From positions 31,267 to 95,266 of the forward strand of contig CAIOYD010000063.1 of NCBI GenBank assembly GCA_903862415.1: DNA of 64,000 nt, in the 5' to 3' direction. This DNA comes from an uncultured Oxalobacteraceae bacterium (GTDB lineage Bacteria > Pseudomonadota > Gammaproteobacteria > Burkholderiales > Burkholderiaceae_D). Below are positions 26,428 to 34,961 of this stretch, in pieces (position 1 is the stretch's first letter; the number at the start of each line of letters is the position of its first letter). The translations under genes and the position numbers were made by a program. The notes under the pieces were generated by a model that worked only from the letters and a program-made list of their open reading frames with translations, was not told where the DNA came from and ran no database searches.

Positions 26428-26814
26428 ATGAACTTAAAATATGTATTAATCGCTATCACGGCCTTTGCCATCCAATTACCGGCATCGGCACAAACGATCA
26501 ATTCAAAAATTGAAATTCAGGGCACTTCCCGCTATGTAGACATTACCGGTCTGTCTGCCAAAGAACAAAACGGACTTATTTCCCTCTACGTTGAATTTTC
26601 CAATTCCGATCGCGAAGACCAGGAAGCTTATTATCGCGTCCACTGGCTCGATGAAAATGGCTTCCCTGTCTGGCAAAATGAAGCCTGGAAACCCGTCATG
26701 GTGCATGGCCACATAAAAGAAAAGGTGATCATCGTCTCTCCGACAGCGAAAGCCAGAGATTTTAAAATTCAATTCAGTGCGCAGGCCAATAGAGCAACTG
26801 ATAACGATCAATAA
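26428..26814 (+). CDS. YcfL-family protein
   Basis: A 128-residue exported protein from ATG 26428, preceded by AAGGAG. The signal peptide (MNLKYVLIAITAFAIQLPAS) has no lipobox cysteine, unlike E. coli YcfL. The mature part is beta-rich (YVDITGLSAKEQNGLISLYVEF, YYRVHWLDENGFPVW, HGHIKEKVIIVSPTAKARDF), a pattern shared with YcfL/DUF1425 proteins that sit next to lpoB in enterobacteria. Function is unknown. Position between the COG3014 lipoprotein and LpoB supports the family assignment. Confidence 0.75.
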   Translation: MNLKYVLIAITAFAIQLPASAQTINSKIEIQGTSRYVDITGLSAKEQNGLISLYVEFSNSDREDQEAYYRVHWLDENGFPVWQNEAWKPVMVHGHIKEKVIIVSPTAKARDFKIQFSAQANRATDNDQ

Positions 26815-26844
26815 TTTTCTTTAAAAATAACTGGACATATCTCT

Positions 26845-27441
26845 ATGCAAAACTCAACAATTCGCTTAGCCATCATCGCTGCTTTAGTCACTGGCCTGTA
26901 TGGCTGTGCGGCAAACTCACCAACCGTTTCAGGCAACGTCCACTATGGTGATGCCAATGCGGTGGAAAAAGTATCCAATGAATTTGGCTCCACCGACCTG
27001 CAAACCATCGCCGAATCCATGGCCAGATCTCTGGGACAGACCGCTGCAGGCTACAGTCCCAAACCATTGGTCACGGTCGCTGATGTCAAAAACAAAACCA
27101 GCGAATATATCGATACCAAATCCATCACTGACTCTATCCGGGTGCAGTTATTAAAAGGTGGCACCATGCGTTTTGCAACTGATATCAGTGCCATGCAAAA
27201 CCAAACGGATGAACTGGCGCGCCAAAATAATTCTGGCCTATACAAAAAATCCACGACAGCAAAAACCGGCCAGATGGAAGGTGCCAAGTACCGTATCGAA
27301 GGCAATATTACCTCGATCGTCAAACGCAATTCGAGTGTGATGGACGTGTATTATAAATTCAGTTTGATTATGACTGACATTGAATCGGGCACGATCGAAT
27401 GGGCGGATGAAAAAGAAATTCGCAAAACTTCAAAACGGTAA
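26845..27441 (+). CDS. lpoB: LpoB-like penicillin-binding protein activator
   Basis: Outer-membrane lipoprotein of 198 residues, lipobox LYGC (Cys at about 21). In E. coli LpoB reaches through the periplasm to stimulate PBP1b. The family core is visible: LQTIAESMARSLGQ, LVTVADVKNKTSEYIDTKSITDSIRVQLLKGG, RFATDISAMQNQTDELARQNNSG, GAKYRIEGNITSIVKR and YYKFSLIMTDIESGTIEWADEKEIRK. The linker between lipid anchor and domain is short. No PBP gene is in the window. It lies 30 bp after the ycfL-like gene and 18 bp before a further CsgG-like gene. Confidence 0.88.
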   Translation: MQNSTIRLAIIAALVTGLYGCAANSPTVSGNVHYGDANAVEKVSNEFGSTDLQTIAESMARSLGQTAAGYSPKPLVTVADVKNKTSEYIDTKSITDSIRVQLLKGGTMRFATDISAMQNQTDELARQNNSGLYKKSTTAKTGQMEGAKYRIEGNITSIVKRNSSVMDVYYKFSLIMTDIESGTIEWADEKEIRKTSKR

Positions 27442-27459
27442 ACTGACGGAGCTACAGTG

Positions 27460-28275
27460 ATGAAATTAAAACTTGCCACAATAAGCAAAGGCTTGTTCTT
27501 GCTACTGGCCGTGGGAATGTCTTCTGCCTGGGCGCAAAACTTACCTAAAATTGCCGTGACCGATTTATCCTACGAAGAAAAAGTAAGCCATTATTTTTCG
27601 TTTTACCAATCGGATGAAAAGGTCAGTTCGAGTGCTTCTTCTAGAGATCATTACCACGATTCCAACGTAAGCGCCTCCGGCAACTCATCAGGACAGCAGA
27701 ATTTCCAGTCCGAACGATCCGTGGTTGCCTCAACTGGAGAAGTGACGACCATAGATCGGGGAGAATTCCGCAAATTTACCGCCGACATAAAAGGTGAATT
27801 ACTGAAATCAGGCTCGTACAGCCTGATTCAGGGAAAACCCTGGACCCATCCGCAGACAGAAACCTTGTTCGATATTATTGACCGCATCAAAAAAGGCTAT
27901 TATGCCGGCTCGGATTACGTCTTGTTTGGCACCATCAATAACGTTGAATTCCGCAATGAAGCCAATCCAATTCAGGGATCCAATGCGACTAATTATTCAC
28001 TCAGCCTGGAATTAGTAGGTGAATTTTCTTTGATCAACACCAAGACATTTGAAATCAAGGCTGGATTTTCTGCCATGGGTGAAGGCAGTGATTCCCGGCT
28101 GGTGAATTTGGCAGGACAAAGAATTTCCTTAAATCGCAGCAAAGTCATGCAGGAAGTGTCTAAATCGCTGGGCAAGGCCGTTGTGGCAGAATTGAACAGT
28201 CAATTTAACCCCGCAGAATCCGCAGCCAAGCACGTGGTAAAGAAAACCGAAAGCAGCACCATCGTTTATAAATAA
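27460..28275 (+). CDS. CsgG/LpoB-fold-like exported protein
   Basis: A 271-residue exported protein with signal peptide ending near SSAWA-QN. The mature start LPKIAVTDLSYE and later LLKSGSYSLIQG, SDYVLFGTINNVEFR and LSLELVGEFSLINTKTFEI give the order of CsgG/LpoB-like domains (I-A-V-x-D-x strand, K-x-G-x-Y, G-x-I-x-x-V). A Ser/Asn/Gln-rich insert of about 50 residues (50-95) interrupts the domain. I chose ATG 27460 over the adjacent GTG 27457; GGAG lies 8 nt upstream. It is the last gene of the lipoprotein operon, followed by a terminator, and has no lipobox of its own. Confidence 0.75.
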   Translation: MKLKLATISKGLFLLLAVGMSSAWAQNLPKIAVTDLSYEEKVSHYFSFYQSDEKVSSSASSRDHYHDSNVSASGNSSGQQNFQSERSVVASTGEVTTIDRGEFRKFTADIKGELLKSGSYSLIQGKPWTHPQTETLFDIIDRIKKGYYAGSDYVLFGTINNVEFRNEANPIQGSNATNYSLSLELVGEFSLINTKTFEIKAGFSAMGEGSDSRLVNLAGQRISLNRSKVMQEVSKSLGKAVVAELNSQFNPAESAAKHVVKKTESSTIVYK

Positions 28276-28310
28276 TTGGCACTGACATGGCAGCCTGGCT
28301 GTCATGAACT

Positions 28311-28351
28311 AAAGACTGAATTCAGCCCACACTGACTTCAGTCTTTTTTTA
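28311..28351 (+). terminator. Rho-independent terminator after the LpoB operon
   Basis: AAAGACTGAA pairs with TTCAGTCTTT (10 bp) across a 16-nt loop and runs into a T tract (28344-28350). It closes the four-gene lipoprotein operon. Confidence 0.8.
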
Positions 28352-28408
28352 TTCTAACTCTGTCACATGGTGGTAACATTCCATATTTACCACACCAGAT
28401 CGCGAGTA

Positions 28409-29014
28409 ATGCCAATTATTTCACCGCGGGCACTGCGTACGCGTCAAAAGATGTATGCGGCCACTGAATTTATTCTCAGCACTGAAGGCTATGCTGCCTG
28501 GAATGAAGAATATCTCTGCCAGCGTTGTGACTGCACGCGAGGTGCCTTGCGCTATCAATTTCCTCTGGGCAGATATGATCTTCTCCCCTCCTTTGTCGAA
28601 ACCGTGATTGCCCAGGATGCGCGAATGGTGGCATCCATGGGTGACCTGACTCCGGTGGAACGTATGTACCTGTTTCTGCTCAGCATGCGCAACCGTCCAC
28701 CATCACCGGCCACGCTGGCGATTCTGGAAATTTCCATGGCCGCGCGCGGTGACGCCAAATTACTCAGCCGGATTGAACCAATCATGGAAAGTGCCAACGC
28801 CCGTGTGCTCGGCATGGCGGCTGGCGAAACCGATCCGGAAATGCTGGCCTTACGCTGCCTGCTGCACGGTGTGAGTATGTATAGCTTTAATAAAGATTTC
28901 ACTCCAGAAGGATTAAACCAATTACTCAACTGGTTGCTCATCTTCCTGCCAGTTCCTCCAACAGTGCGCGCCCGCGCCGGGGACATGCTCAATGCCCGTC
29001 AACATGCTTCTTAA
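28409..29014 (+). CDS. TetR/AcrR-family transcriptional regulator
   Basis: A 201-residue regulator with an N-terminal TetR helix-turn-helix (TRQKMYAATEFILSTEGYAAWNEEYLCQRCDCTRGALRYQFP; the recognition helix corresponds to TRGALRYQFP) and a helical ligand-binding domain. Two CATACAA-type palindromes lie directly after it, before the phosphoesterase gene. This fits a repressor that controls that downstream operon. ATG 28409 begins at the usual distance from the HTH; an in-frame ATG at 28367 would add 14 residues. The inducing ligand is unknown. Confidence 0.82.
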   Translation: MPIISPRALRTRQKMYAATEFILSTEGYAAWNEEYLCQRCDCTRGALRYQFPLGRYDLLPSFVETVIAQDARMVASMGDLTPVERMYLFLLSMRNRPPSPATLAILEISMAARGDAKLLSRIEPIMESANARVLGMAAGETDPEMLALRCLLHGVSMYSFNKDFTPEGLNQLLNWLLIFLPVPPTVRARAGDMLNARQHAS

Positions 29015-29034
29015 CAAATAGCAAAAACCAAAAA

Positions 29035-29052
29035 GCATACAAGATTGTATGC
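29035..29052. promoter_or_regulatory. Palindromic operator candidate for the TetR regulator
   Basis: GCATACAAGATTGTATGC: two 8-bp arms that are exact inverted repeats around a 2-bp centre. The CATACA...TGTATG pattern is typical of AcrR-like operators. It lies 20 bp after the regulator gene and about 100 bp before the phosphoesterase gene. Confidence 0.65.
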
Positions 29053-29065
29053 TGTCATAAAAAAG

Positions 29066-29079
29066 ACATATTTGTATGT
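29066..29079. promoter_or_regulatory. Second TetR-type half-palindrome
   Basis: ACATATTTGTATGT has 5-bp inverted arms around TTTG and shares the TTGTATG half-site with the site at 29035. The two are 31 bp apart centre to centre, about three helical turns, which would let two dimers bind one DNA face. Confidence 0.5.
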
Positions 29080-29154
29080 TTCAATGGAAACTTACTGTAG
29101 CGGCGTCAAATTGCCGGATTCAGTAAAACGATTTCATTAACCAGGAATATAAAA

Positions 29155-30435
29155 ATGTTAAAAATTCAAAAAATTTTCACCTTGCCAGCATTCCTGCTGG
29201 TCTTGAGTGGTCTGGCCATCATGGCTGGCTGCAATACCAACAATAGCACCGGACAGGTGATTGCACAAAACGCCATCAAACACGTATTTGTCATCACACT
29301 GGAAAACAAAAATTTTTCCACTTCGTTTGGTAGCAGTACTCAGGACAGCTACCTGCAGGGCACCCTGGTGCCGTCAGGTGCATTATTGACCCAATATTAT
29401 GGTACCGGCCATGTCAGTCTGGATAACTACGTTGCCATGATCAGTGGTCAGCCTTCCAGCCTTGCTACCCAGATGGATTGTCCTGTTTATCAGGATTTTA
29501 ATCTGGTCAGCACCGATGCCAATGGCATCGCCACCGGAACTGGCTGCGTCTATCCTGCCAGTGTCAAAACCTTGCCCGACTTGCTCACAGCCGCCAATCT
29601 GCAATGGAAAGGCTATATGGAAGATATGGGCAATGACCCGGCGCGTGAAAGTGCCACTTGCGGTCACCCGACCTTAAACAGCCAGGATTTAACCCAATCG
29701 CCTGAAGCACCAACGGCTAGCGTTGTTAATGGCGATCAGTATGCCACCCGCCATAACCCGTTTGCTTACTTCCACTCCATCATTGACTCCCCGATCTGCA
29801 AAACCAATGTAGTGCCTTTGACGCAATTATCCAAAGATCTGGCCTTATCCACTACCACACCGAATTTCGTCTTCATCACCCCTAACTTATGCCACGATGG
29901 TCATGATGGCGCAGGTACCGGCGCGACAGGCAGTGGCTGCGTCAATGGCGAACCAGGCGGCCTGGCTTCTGCTGATGCTTTCCTTAAGACATGGATTCCG
30001 CAAATCATGGCATCTCCCGCCTACCAGCAAGACGGTTTGATCATCATCAACTTTGATGAAAGCGCCGCTCCGGCAGCAAGCGTAACCATGATCGGTGGCG
30101 TGCCAACAATCTCAGTTGCCTTTGCCGGCGCTTCGTGCTGTGCTCAGCAGACTGGCCCGAATGTGACTCGTCCCTTCATCACAAGCTACCCTGCATCTGC
30201 CGCCACCGGTGGACTGCCAGTACAACTCAGCTCTACCGGCATTGGTGGAGACCAGACTGGTGCGGTGCTGATTTCCCAGTTCATCAAACCGGGTACGGTT
30301 TCCAACACGCCTTACAACCATTATTCATTACTGAAAAGCCTGCAGGATATTTACCACGTCGGCCCCTATCTGGGTTATGCCGGACAAACCGGACTGGTCG
30401 GCTTCGGTGCTGATATCTACATTAAATCCAACTAA
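29155..30435 (+). CDS. Phosphoesterase-family (alkaline/acid phosphatase-like) lipoprotein
   Basis: Predicted lipoprotein of 426 residues, lipobox IMAGC (Cys at about 25). The mature part starts with VFVITLENKNFSTSFG, the metal-site beginning of the phosphoesterase family that includes bacterial phospholipase C and acid phosphatases. Later family segments are GHVSLDNYVAMISGQ, FITPNLCHDGHDG and IINFDESAAP. Substrates could be phosphomonoesters or phospholipid head groups; I cannot choose. It is anchored in the envelope facing the periplasm or surface. The cytochrome peroxidase-like gene starts 5 bp downstream, and the TetR palindromes lie upstream, so the two genes form a small regulated operon. 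Confidence 0.85.
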   Translation: MLKIQKIFTLPAFLLVLSGLAIMAGCNTNNSTGQVIAQNAIKHVFVITLENKNFSTSFGSSTQDSYLQGTLVPSGALLTQYYGTGHVSLDNYVAMISGQPSSLATQMDCPVYQDFNLVSTDANGIATGTGCVYPASVKTLPDLLTAANLQWKGYMEDMGNDPARESATCGHPTLNSQDLTQSPEAPTASVVNGDQYATRHNPFAYFHSIIDSPICKTNVVPLTQLSKDLALSTTTPNFVFITPNLCHDGHDGAGTGATGSGCVNGEPGGLASADAFLKTWIPQIMASPAYQQDGLIIINFDESAAPAASVTMIGGVPTISVAFAGASCCAQQTGPNVTRPFITSYPASAATGGLPVQLSSTGIGGDQTGAVLISQFIKPGTVSNTPYNHYSLLKSLQDIYHVGPYLGYAGQTGLVGFGADIYIKSN

Positions 30436-30440
30436 GTACG

Positions 30441-31703
30441 ATGCTGGCTTGCGCAATGAAGAATTCGTTAAAAACACTGCCTGGCTGGCACCAGACTTCG
30501 CTCACTGTCATGCTGTTGATGGGCATGGCAGTGGCTCAGGCTAATGCTGATCCGGCAACGGGAAAGCATGTGAGTAACAACAATGGGGTGCCGCTGTCAG
30601 AAGCGGCACAACTTGGGAAAAAAGCTTTTTTTGATCCCCGGTTATCTGCATCGGGAAAAATCTCGTGCGCCAGCTGTCATGATCCTGCTCACGCCTATGG
30701 ACCGCCTGACAAATTGCCAGCTCAGCTCGCTGGAATGGACCTCAAAATACAGGGATTGCGTTCGGTACCTTCATTACGGTATGTGTTAAACCGTACACCA
30801 CATTGGTCCAAACAATACTTGGCAAATCGCATCGACCGCATACTGGAAAGCGATTCACCGCCCACAGGAGGATTTACCTGGGATGGCCGCTTCAACAGCT
30901 TACATGAACAGGCGCTTGCGCCTTTATTGGCTGCCAACGAAATGGCCAACAGCAGTCCGGCCACCCTCATGGCCAAGGTCAGAAAATCAGCCTACGCTAT
31001 AGATATGGAACATCTTTATGGTCCCCGTATCTGGCAAAACCCACAACAGGGATTGAACGCCCTGGCAATGGCAATTGAACAGTTTGAACTCGAAGATAGC
31101 AGCTTTCATCCCTACAGCAGCAAATTTGATCAATCACAGAGAGGCGAGCTAACCTTGTCTGCGGCAGAAGTGCGCGGACTGAAATTATTTAATGACCCGG
31201 CCAAAGGAAACTGCGCTTCCTGTCATACCGCCACACCCGGCGCTGATCAATCACCACCACTGTTTACTGACTACAGTTTTTCAACCCTGGGGGCGCCGCG
31301 CAATGACAAACTGAGCGCAAACCGCGATGTCAATTTTTATGACCTCGGACTGTGCGGACCACAGCGTACTGACCAAAGCGCCAAGCGCGAATTTTGCGGC
31401 ATGTTCAAAACCCCGGGATTGCGCAATGTCGCCGGTCGCGGTGTTTATTTACACAATGGAGTATTCACCGATCTCACTCAGGTAGTACGTTTTTATGTTG
31501 ATCGTGATATCCATCCGGAAAAGTGGTATCCGAAAAACCCGGATGGCAGCATCAACAAGTACAATGATTTACCTGTGGCCTTACGCCACAATGTAGATAC
31601 CGTGACGGCTCCAATGAATCGTAAACCAACCGAGCGGCCTGCATTGAATGAAAATGAAATCCGCGATGTGGTAGCCTTTTTGAAGACTCTGACGGATCAG
31701 TAA
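30441..31703 (+). CDS. Dihaem cytochrome c peroxidase/MauG-like protein
   Basis: Exported dihaem protein, 420 residues. A signal-like helix is followed by AAQLGKKAFFDPRLSASGKISCASCHDPAHAYG with the first CXXCH (about residue 77) and NCASCHTATPGA with the second (about 260). The C-terminal sequence FKTPGLRNVAGRGVYLHNGVFTDL is typical of the CCP/MauG family. Such proteins reduce peroxide or oxidatively modify partner proteins. The initiation codon is uncertain: ATG 30441 or ATG 30456; the latter gives a more conventional signal peptide. It lies 5 bp after the phosphoesterase gene and converges with a minus-strand binding-protein gene 10 bp away. Confidence 0.9.
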   Translation: MLACAMKNSLKTLPGWHQTSLTVMLLMGMAVAQANADPATGKHVSNNNGVPLSEAAQLGKKAFFDPRLSASGKISCASCHDPAHAYGPPDKLPAQLAGMDLKIQGLRSVPSLRYVLNRTPHWSKQYLANRIDRILESDSPPTGGFTWDGRFNSLHEQALAPLLAANEMANSSPATLMAKVRKSAYAIDMEHLYGPRIWQNPQQGLNALAMAIEQFELEDSSFHPYSSKFDQSQRGELTLSAAEVRGLKLFNDPAKGNCASCHTATPGADQSPPLFTDYSFSTLGAPRNDKLSANRDVNFYDLGLCGPQRTDQSAKREFCGMFKTPGLRNVAGRGVYLHNGVFTDLTQVVRFYVDRDIHPEKWYPKNPDGSINKYNDLPVALRHNVDTVTAPMNRKPTERPALNENEIRDVVAFLKTLTDQ

Positions 31704-31713
31704 TCTGAGCAAT

Positions 31714-32511
31714 TTATTTCACCCTTATCGACGCCGCCTCCACTGCCTCTGGAGACATGTATTTGGACATAATCCGCCGCGCAGTACCATCGCGGATCAT
31801 ATTATTAATTTGCATCTGCCAATTTTTAATTTCGACCGCACTGAAAGTCTGGCGTGAAAAAGCCAGATTAATGACTGAGTTATCCACGATGCCAAAGTTA
31901 AGCACTTTAAACTCACTTAAATCGAGCATATTGGCATTGACGGAAAATGCCTGGGAATCAGCAACGGCCACTGAAAAGCGCTTAGCTTTGAGCATCAAAA
32001 ACAATTGCTGCAAACTGTCCGCTTCCACTACCCGGTTGGTTTGGTGCAAGCCATCGACATAATGTTGTAATTCCGGCCCATATTTAATGCCACGCACCAC
32101 ACCCATGATGAGTGCTGGATTTTTTAAAAATTCATCGCGTGCCGGCAACAAAGGATTGCCAATAAATTCGATTCTGGCCTGACCATAAGGAATAAAATAA
32201 AACAGTTTATTGCGCTCAGGGGTTTTTAACGCCGCCGTCAGCATATCGAGATGGTGATCGGCAAACTCTTGCCAGGCGCGATTACGCGGCATGGCTGTAC
32301 CGCTTATCTGGCATCCGGTTCTTGCCTGCAATTCATTGATAAATTCCACATCCATACCACTGTTGCCATTATCGCCATACAACAGCGGAATCGCGTAATA
32401 AGCCAGTCGTATCGGTTGTGCAGGGCACGGAAAAATCTCGCTACATTGCGCCATCTTGAAGGAGATGACAAACAATGCCAACAATAAGCAGATAAAGCGG
32501 TATGTTTTCAT
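31714..32511 (-). CDS. Periplasmic solute-binding protein (SBP family 3-like)
   Basis: A 265-residue exported protein resembling amino-acid-type binding proteins: IRLAYYAIPLLYGDNGNSGMDVEFINELQARTGC, then TAALKTPERNKLFYFIPYGQ and VEADSLQQLFLMLKAKRFSVAVADS. No ABC permease or ATPase gene is near, so it may be a stand-alone sensor or scavenger, as many orphan family-3 proteins are in these bacteria. I chose ATG 32511, which directly starts the signal peptide MKTYRFICLLLALF; a GTG at 32523 is an alternative. Confidence 0.8.
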   Translation of the reverse strand: MKTYRFICLLLALFVISFKMAQCSEIFPCPAQPIRLAYYAIPLLYGDNGNSGMDVEFINELQARTGCQISGTAMPRNRAWQEFADHHLDMLTAALKTPERNKLFYFIPYGQARIEFIGNPLLPARDEFLKNPALIMGVVRGIKYGPELQHYVDGLHQTNRVVEADSLQQLFLMLKAKRFSVAVADSQAFSVNANMLDLSEFKVLNFGIVDNSVINLAFSRQTFSAVEIKNWQMQINNMIRDGTARRIMSKYMSPEAVEAASIRVK

Positions 32512-32614
32512 GGGCAGAGTCACAATTAAACCAGCATGATGTTAACTATTTATGCTTCCATCATAGCTGACTGCTTTACTCTTGCCATACTTAGTTTGTT
32601 ACAACCAGCTCCAG

Positions 32615-33736
32615 CTAAGGGAGCAGCGCGGCAATCTCGGCCGGATTCAAGCCCAGTGACTGCAAAATTGCCTGACCATGCTGTCCGCGCTGCGGGATCT
32701 GGCCGCTGCCATCCGAAGGGGTATGAGAAAAGCGCGGTGCCGGTGCCGCCTGCAACAAACCATCCGGCGCACTGTAGACCGCACGCGCCTGCATATGCGG
32801 GTGCTGCATCGCTTGCCGGGGATCAAGCACCGGCGCAAAGCAAGCATCACAGCCTTCAAGTAAATCAATCCAGTGCTGGCGCGGATGTTGACGAAACAGC
32901 TCATTGAGCCGCACTCGTAACTGCGGCCACAGACGTGGATTATAAGCCGACTGAAAATCAGCATCCTGAGCCAGACCAAGACGTTCAAACAACAAGCCAT
33001 TGAATTGCGGTTCAAGCGCACCAATGCTGACATAGAGCCCGTCTGCACAGACATAACTTCCATACCAGTGCGGGCCATCCAAAATTCCCTGGCCGCGCGC
33101 AAACGGCTGCTGACCAGCAGCGTGAGCCGACAATAATAAATTCATCAAGTTGGCACTGCCATCCACAATGGCAGCATCAATCACCTGCCCGGCTCCACCG
33201 GTTTTGGCATGCAGAATCGCCGCCAGCATACCCATGGCCAGATACAATGCGCCGCCACCCAGATCACCAACCAGTGTGGGTGGCGCCATCGGTGCCGCAT
33301 CAGGTTGCCCGGAAAACCACAAGGCGCCCGAGAGCGCAATGTAATTGATATCGTGTGCGGCAGCCTGCGCAAGCGGACCGGTTTGCCCCCAACCCGTCAT
33401 GCGACCATACACCAGCTGCGGATTGTGTTGCAGGCAAACCTCCGGCCCCAGCCCCAGACGCTCCATCACACCGGGACGCATACCTTCGATCACACCGTCA
33501 GCGCCGGCTATGAGCTTCAGCACAGTCGCAATGGCCAGCGGATTTTTAAGATCCAGCGCCAACGACTGCTTGCCGCGATGAATAATGGCATGCTTACCCA
33601 GAGCCAGTAAATCTGATCCGGAAGCCCGCTCAATCAAAATCACTTCCGCGCCCATGTCAGCCAACAACATGCCACAAAACGGTGCCGGACCCAGGCCGGC
33701 AATTTCTATAATACGGATACCATCCAAAACGCCCAT
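32615..33736 (-). CDS. CaiB/BaiF CoA-transferase family, alpha-methylacyl-CoA racemase-like
   Basis: A 373-residue member of the family III CoA-transferase fold. The sequence is closest to the alpha-methylacyl-CoA racemase branch: it begins LDGIRIIEIAGLGPAPFCGMLLADMGAEV, has the catalytic His in AAHDINYIALSGAL and the catalytic Asp in VGDLGGGALYLAMG, the pair that moves the alpha proton in racemases. Racemases convert (2R)- to (2S)-methylacyl-CoA so that beta-oxidation can proceed. It is last in a minus-strand operon with an acyl-CoA dehydrogenase (27 bp away) and an SCP-x-type thiolase, which fits that role. The actual substrate is not known. Confidence 0.88.
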   Translation of the reverse strand: MGVLDGIRIIEIAGLGPAPFCGMLLADMGAEVILIERASGSDLLALGKHAIIHRGKQSLALDLKNPLAIATVLKLIAGADGVIEGMRPGVMERLGLGPEVCLQHNPQLVYGRMTGWGQTGPLAQAAAHDINYIALSGALWFSGQPDAAPMAPPTLVGDLGGGALYLAMGMLAAILHAKTGGAGQVIDAAIVDGSANLMNLLLSAHAAGQQPFARGQGILDGPHWYGSYVCADGLYVSIGALEPQFNGLLFERLGLAQDADFQSAYNPRLWPQLRVRLNELFRQHPRQHWIDLLEGCDACFAPVLDPRQAMQHPHMQARAVYSAPDGLLQAAPAPRFSHTPSDGSGQIPQRGQHGQAILQSLGLNPAEIAALLP

Positions 33737-33763
33737 GCCATTCCCGACTGTGATTGCAACCGA

Positions 33764-34906
33764 TTACAACGAGCGGGCGATGATTTCTTTCATGATTTCA
33801 TTCGCACCACCATAAATCCGCTGCACGCGCGCATCAGCAAACATTTGTGCAATCGGATATTCCATCATATAACCATAACCGCCAAACAATTGCAGACAGC
33901 GATCTATCGCGCTGCACTGTAAATCCGTAATCCAGTATTTCGCCATCGACGCAGTAACGGTATCAAGCTTCCCGGCGATCAATGCTTCGATGCAATGATC
34001 CAGAAAAACACGGGCTACCATGGCTTCGGTTTTAATTTCCGCCAGCACAAAGCGGGTGTTTTGCATCTCGATTAACGGCTTACCAAAGACTTTGCGCTCA
34101 CGCGTATGCGCTACCGTCAGGGCCAGAGCGCGTTCAACCGCCGCCACCCCAGAGACGGCGATAATCGCACGTTCATACGGCAACTCCGCCATTAACTGAA
34201 AAAATCCGCTACCCGCCTTCTCCCCCAGAATATTGTCCGCAGGAATGCGTACATTATCAAAAAACAGTTCGCAGGTATCCTGTCCCTTCTGCCCAATTTT
34301 TTCCAGAATCCGCCCGACTTTGAAACCAGCCAGATTTTTAGTCTCTACCAACATCAACGAAGTACCCTTGGCACCCAGAGCCGGATCGGTCTTGGCAACC
34401 ACCACAATCAAATCCGCCAGATAGCCATTGGAAATAAAGGTCTTTGAACCATTGATGACATACTCATTCCCATCCAGCACGGCCGTGGTACGAATACCCT
34501 GTAAATCGGAACCGGCACCGGGTTCAGTCATGGCGATGGCCGCAATCATGGCACCGCTGGCCAGTTGTGGCAGATAGGTTTGCTTCTGCTGCTCGGTCCC
34601 CTGATTGAGCAGATAGTGGGCCACAATCGCATGTACATGCAAACCAAAACACATATCACCGGCCGTGGTCAGCTCTTCAAACACAATCACCTGATGAGCA
34701 AAGGTACCACCGGAGCCACCATATTGTTCAGAAATATCGGCCAGCAAAATACCCATCTCACCTGCTTTATCCCAGACGTCACGATCGACATGTTGCTGCT
34801 GCTTCCAGCGCTCCTGATGCGGAATAATTTCGGCGGCAATAAAACGACGTACTGCATCACGAAAACTTTCCAGTTCCGGATTCATCCATCTCGGGCTATA
34901 ACTCAT
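33764..34906 (-). CDS. Acyl-CoA dehydrogenase (long/branched-chain type)
   Basis: A 380-residue FAD enzyme that makes 2-enoyl-CoA and passes electrons to ETF. Signatures are AMTEPGAGSDLQGIRTTAV (about residue 127), FISNGYLADLIVVVAKTD, and C-terminal ADARVQRIYGGANEIMKEI. The position that carries the catalytic Glu in medium-chain enzymes (IYEG) is Gly here. The Glu in LPYERAIIAVSG (about residue 243) matches the base of long-chain and isovaleryl-type enzymes, so it should be active in that subclass. It lies between the thiolase and racemase genes in the same operon. Confidence 0.92.
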   Translation of the reverse strand: MSYSPRWMNPELESFRDAVRRFIAAEIIPHQERWKQQQHVDRDVWDKAGEMGILLADISEQYGGSGGTFAHQVIVFEELTTAGDMCFGLHVHAIVAHYLLNQGTEQQKQTYLPQLASGAMIAAIAMTEPGAGSDLQGIRTTAVLDGNEYVINGSKTFISNGYLADLIVVVAKTDPALGAKGTSLMLVETKNLAGFKVGRILEKIGQKGQDTCELFFDNVRIPADNILGEKAGSGFFQLMAELPYERAIIAVSGVAAVERALALTVAHTRERKVFGKPLIEMQNTRFVLAEIKTEAMVARVFLDHCIEALIAGKLDTVTASMAKYWITDLQCSAIDRCLQLFGGYGYMMEYPIAQMFADARVQRIYGGANEIMKEIIARSL

Positions 34907-34961
34907 GTCGACTCACTTTATTCATTGAAATTATAAAAAACGAACAGCATCACAAACAAAA

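Noticed and set aside
33764..34906. Inactive acyl-CoA dehydrogenase because the IYEG glutamate is replaced (IYGG)
   Set aside because: Long-chain and isovaleryl-type enzymes use a different Glu, and LPYERAIIA provides it here.
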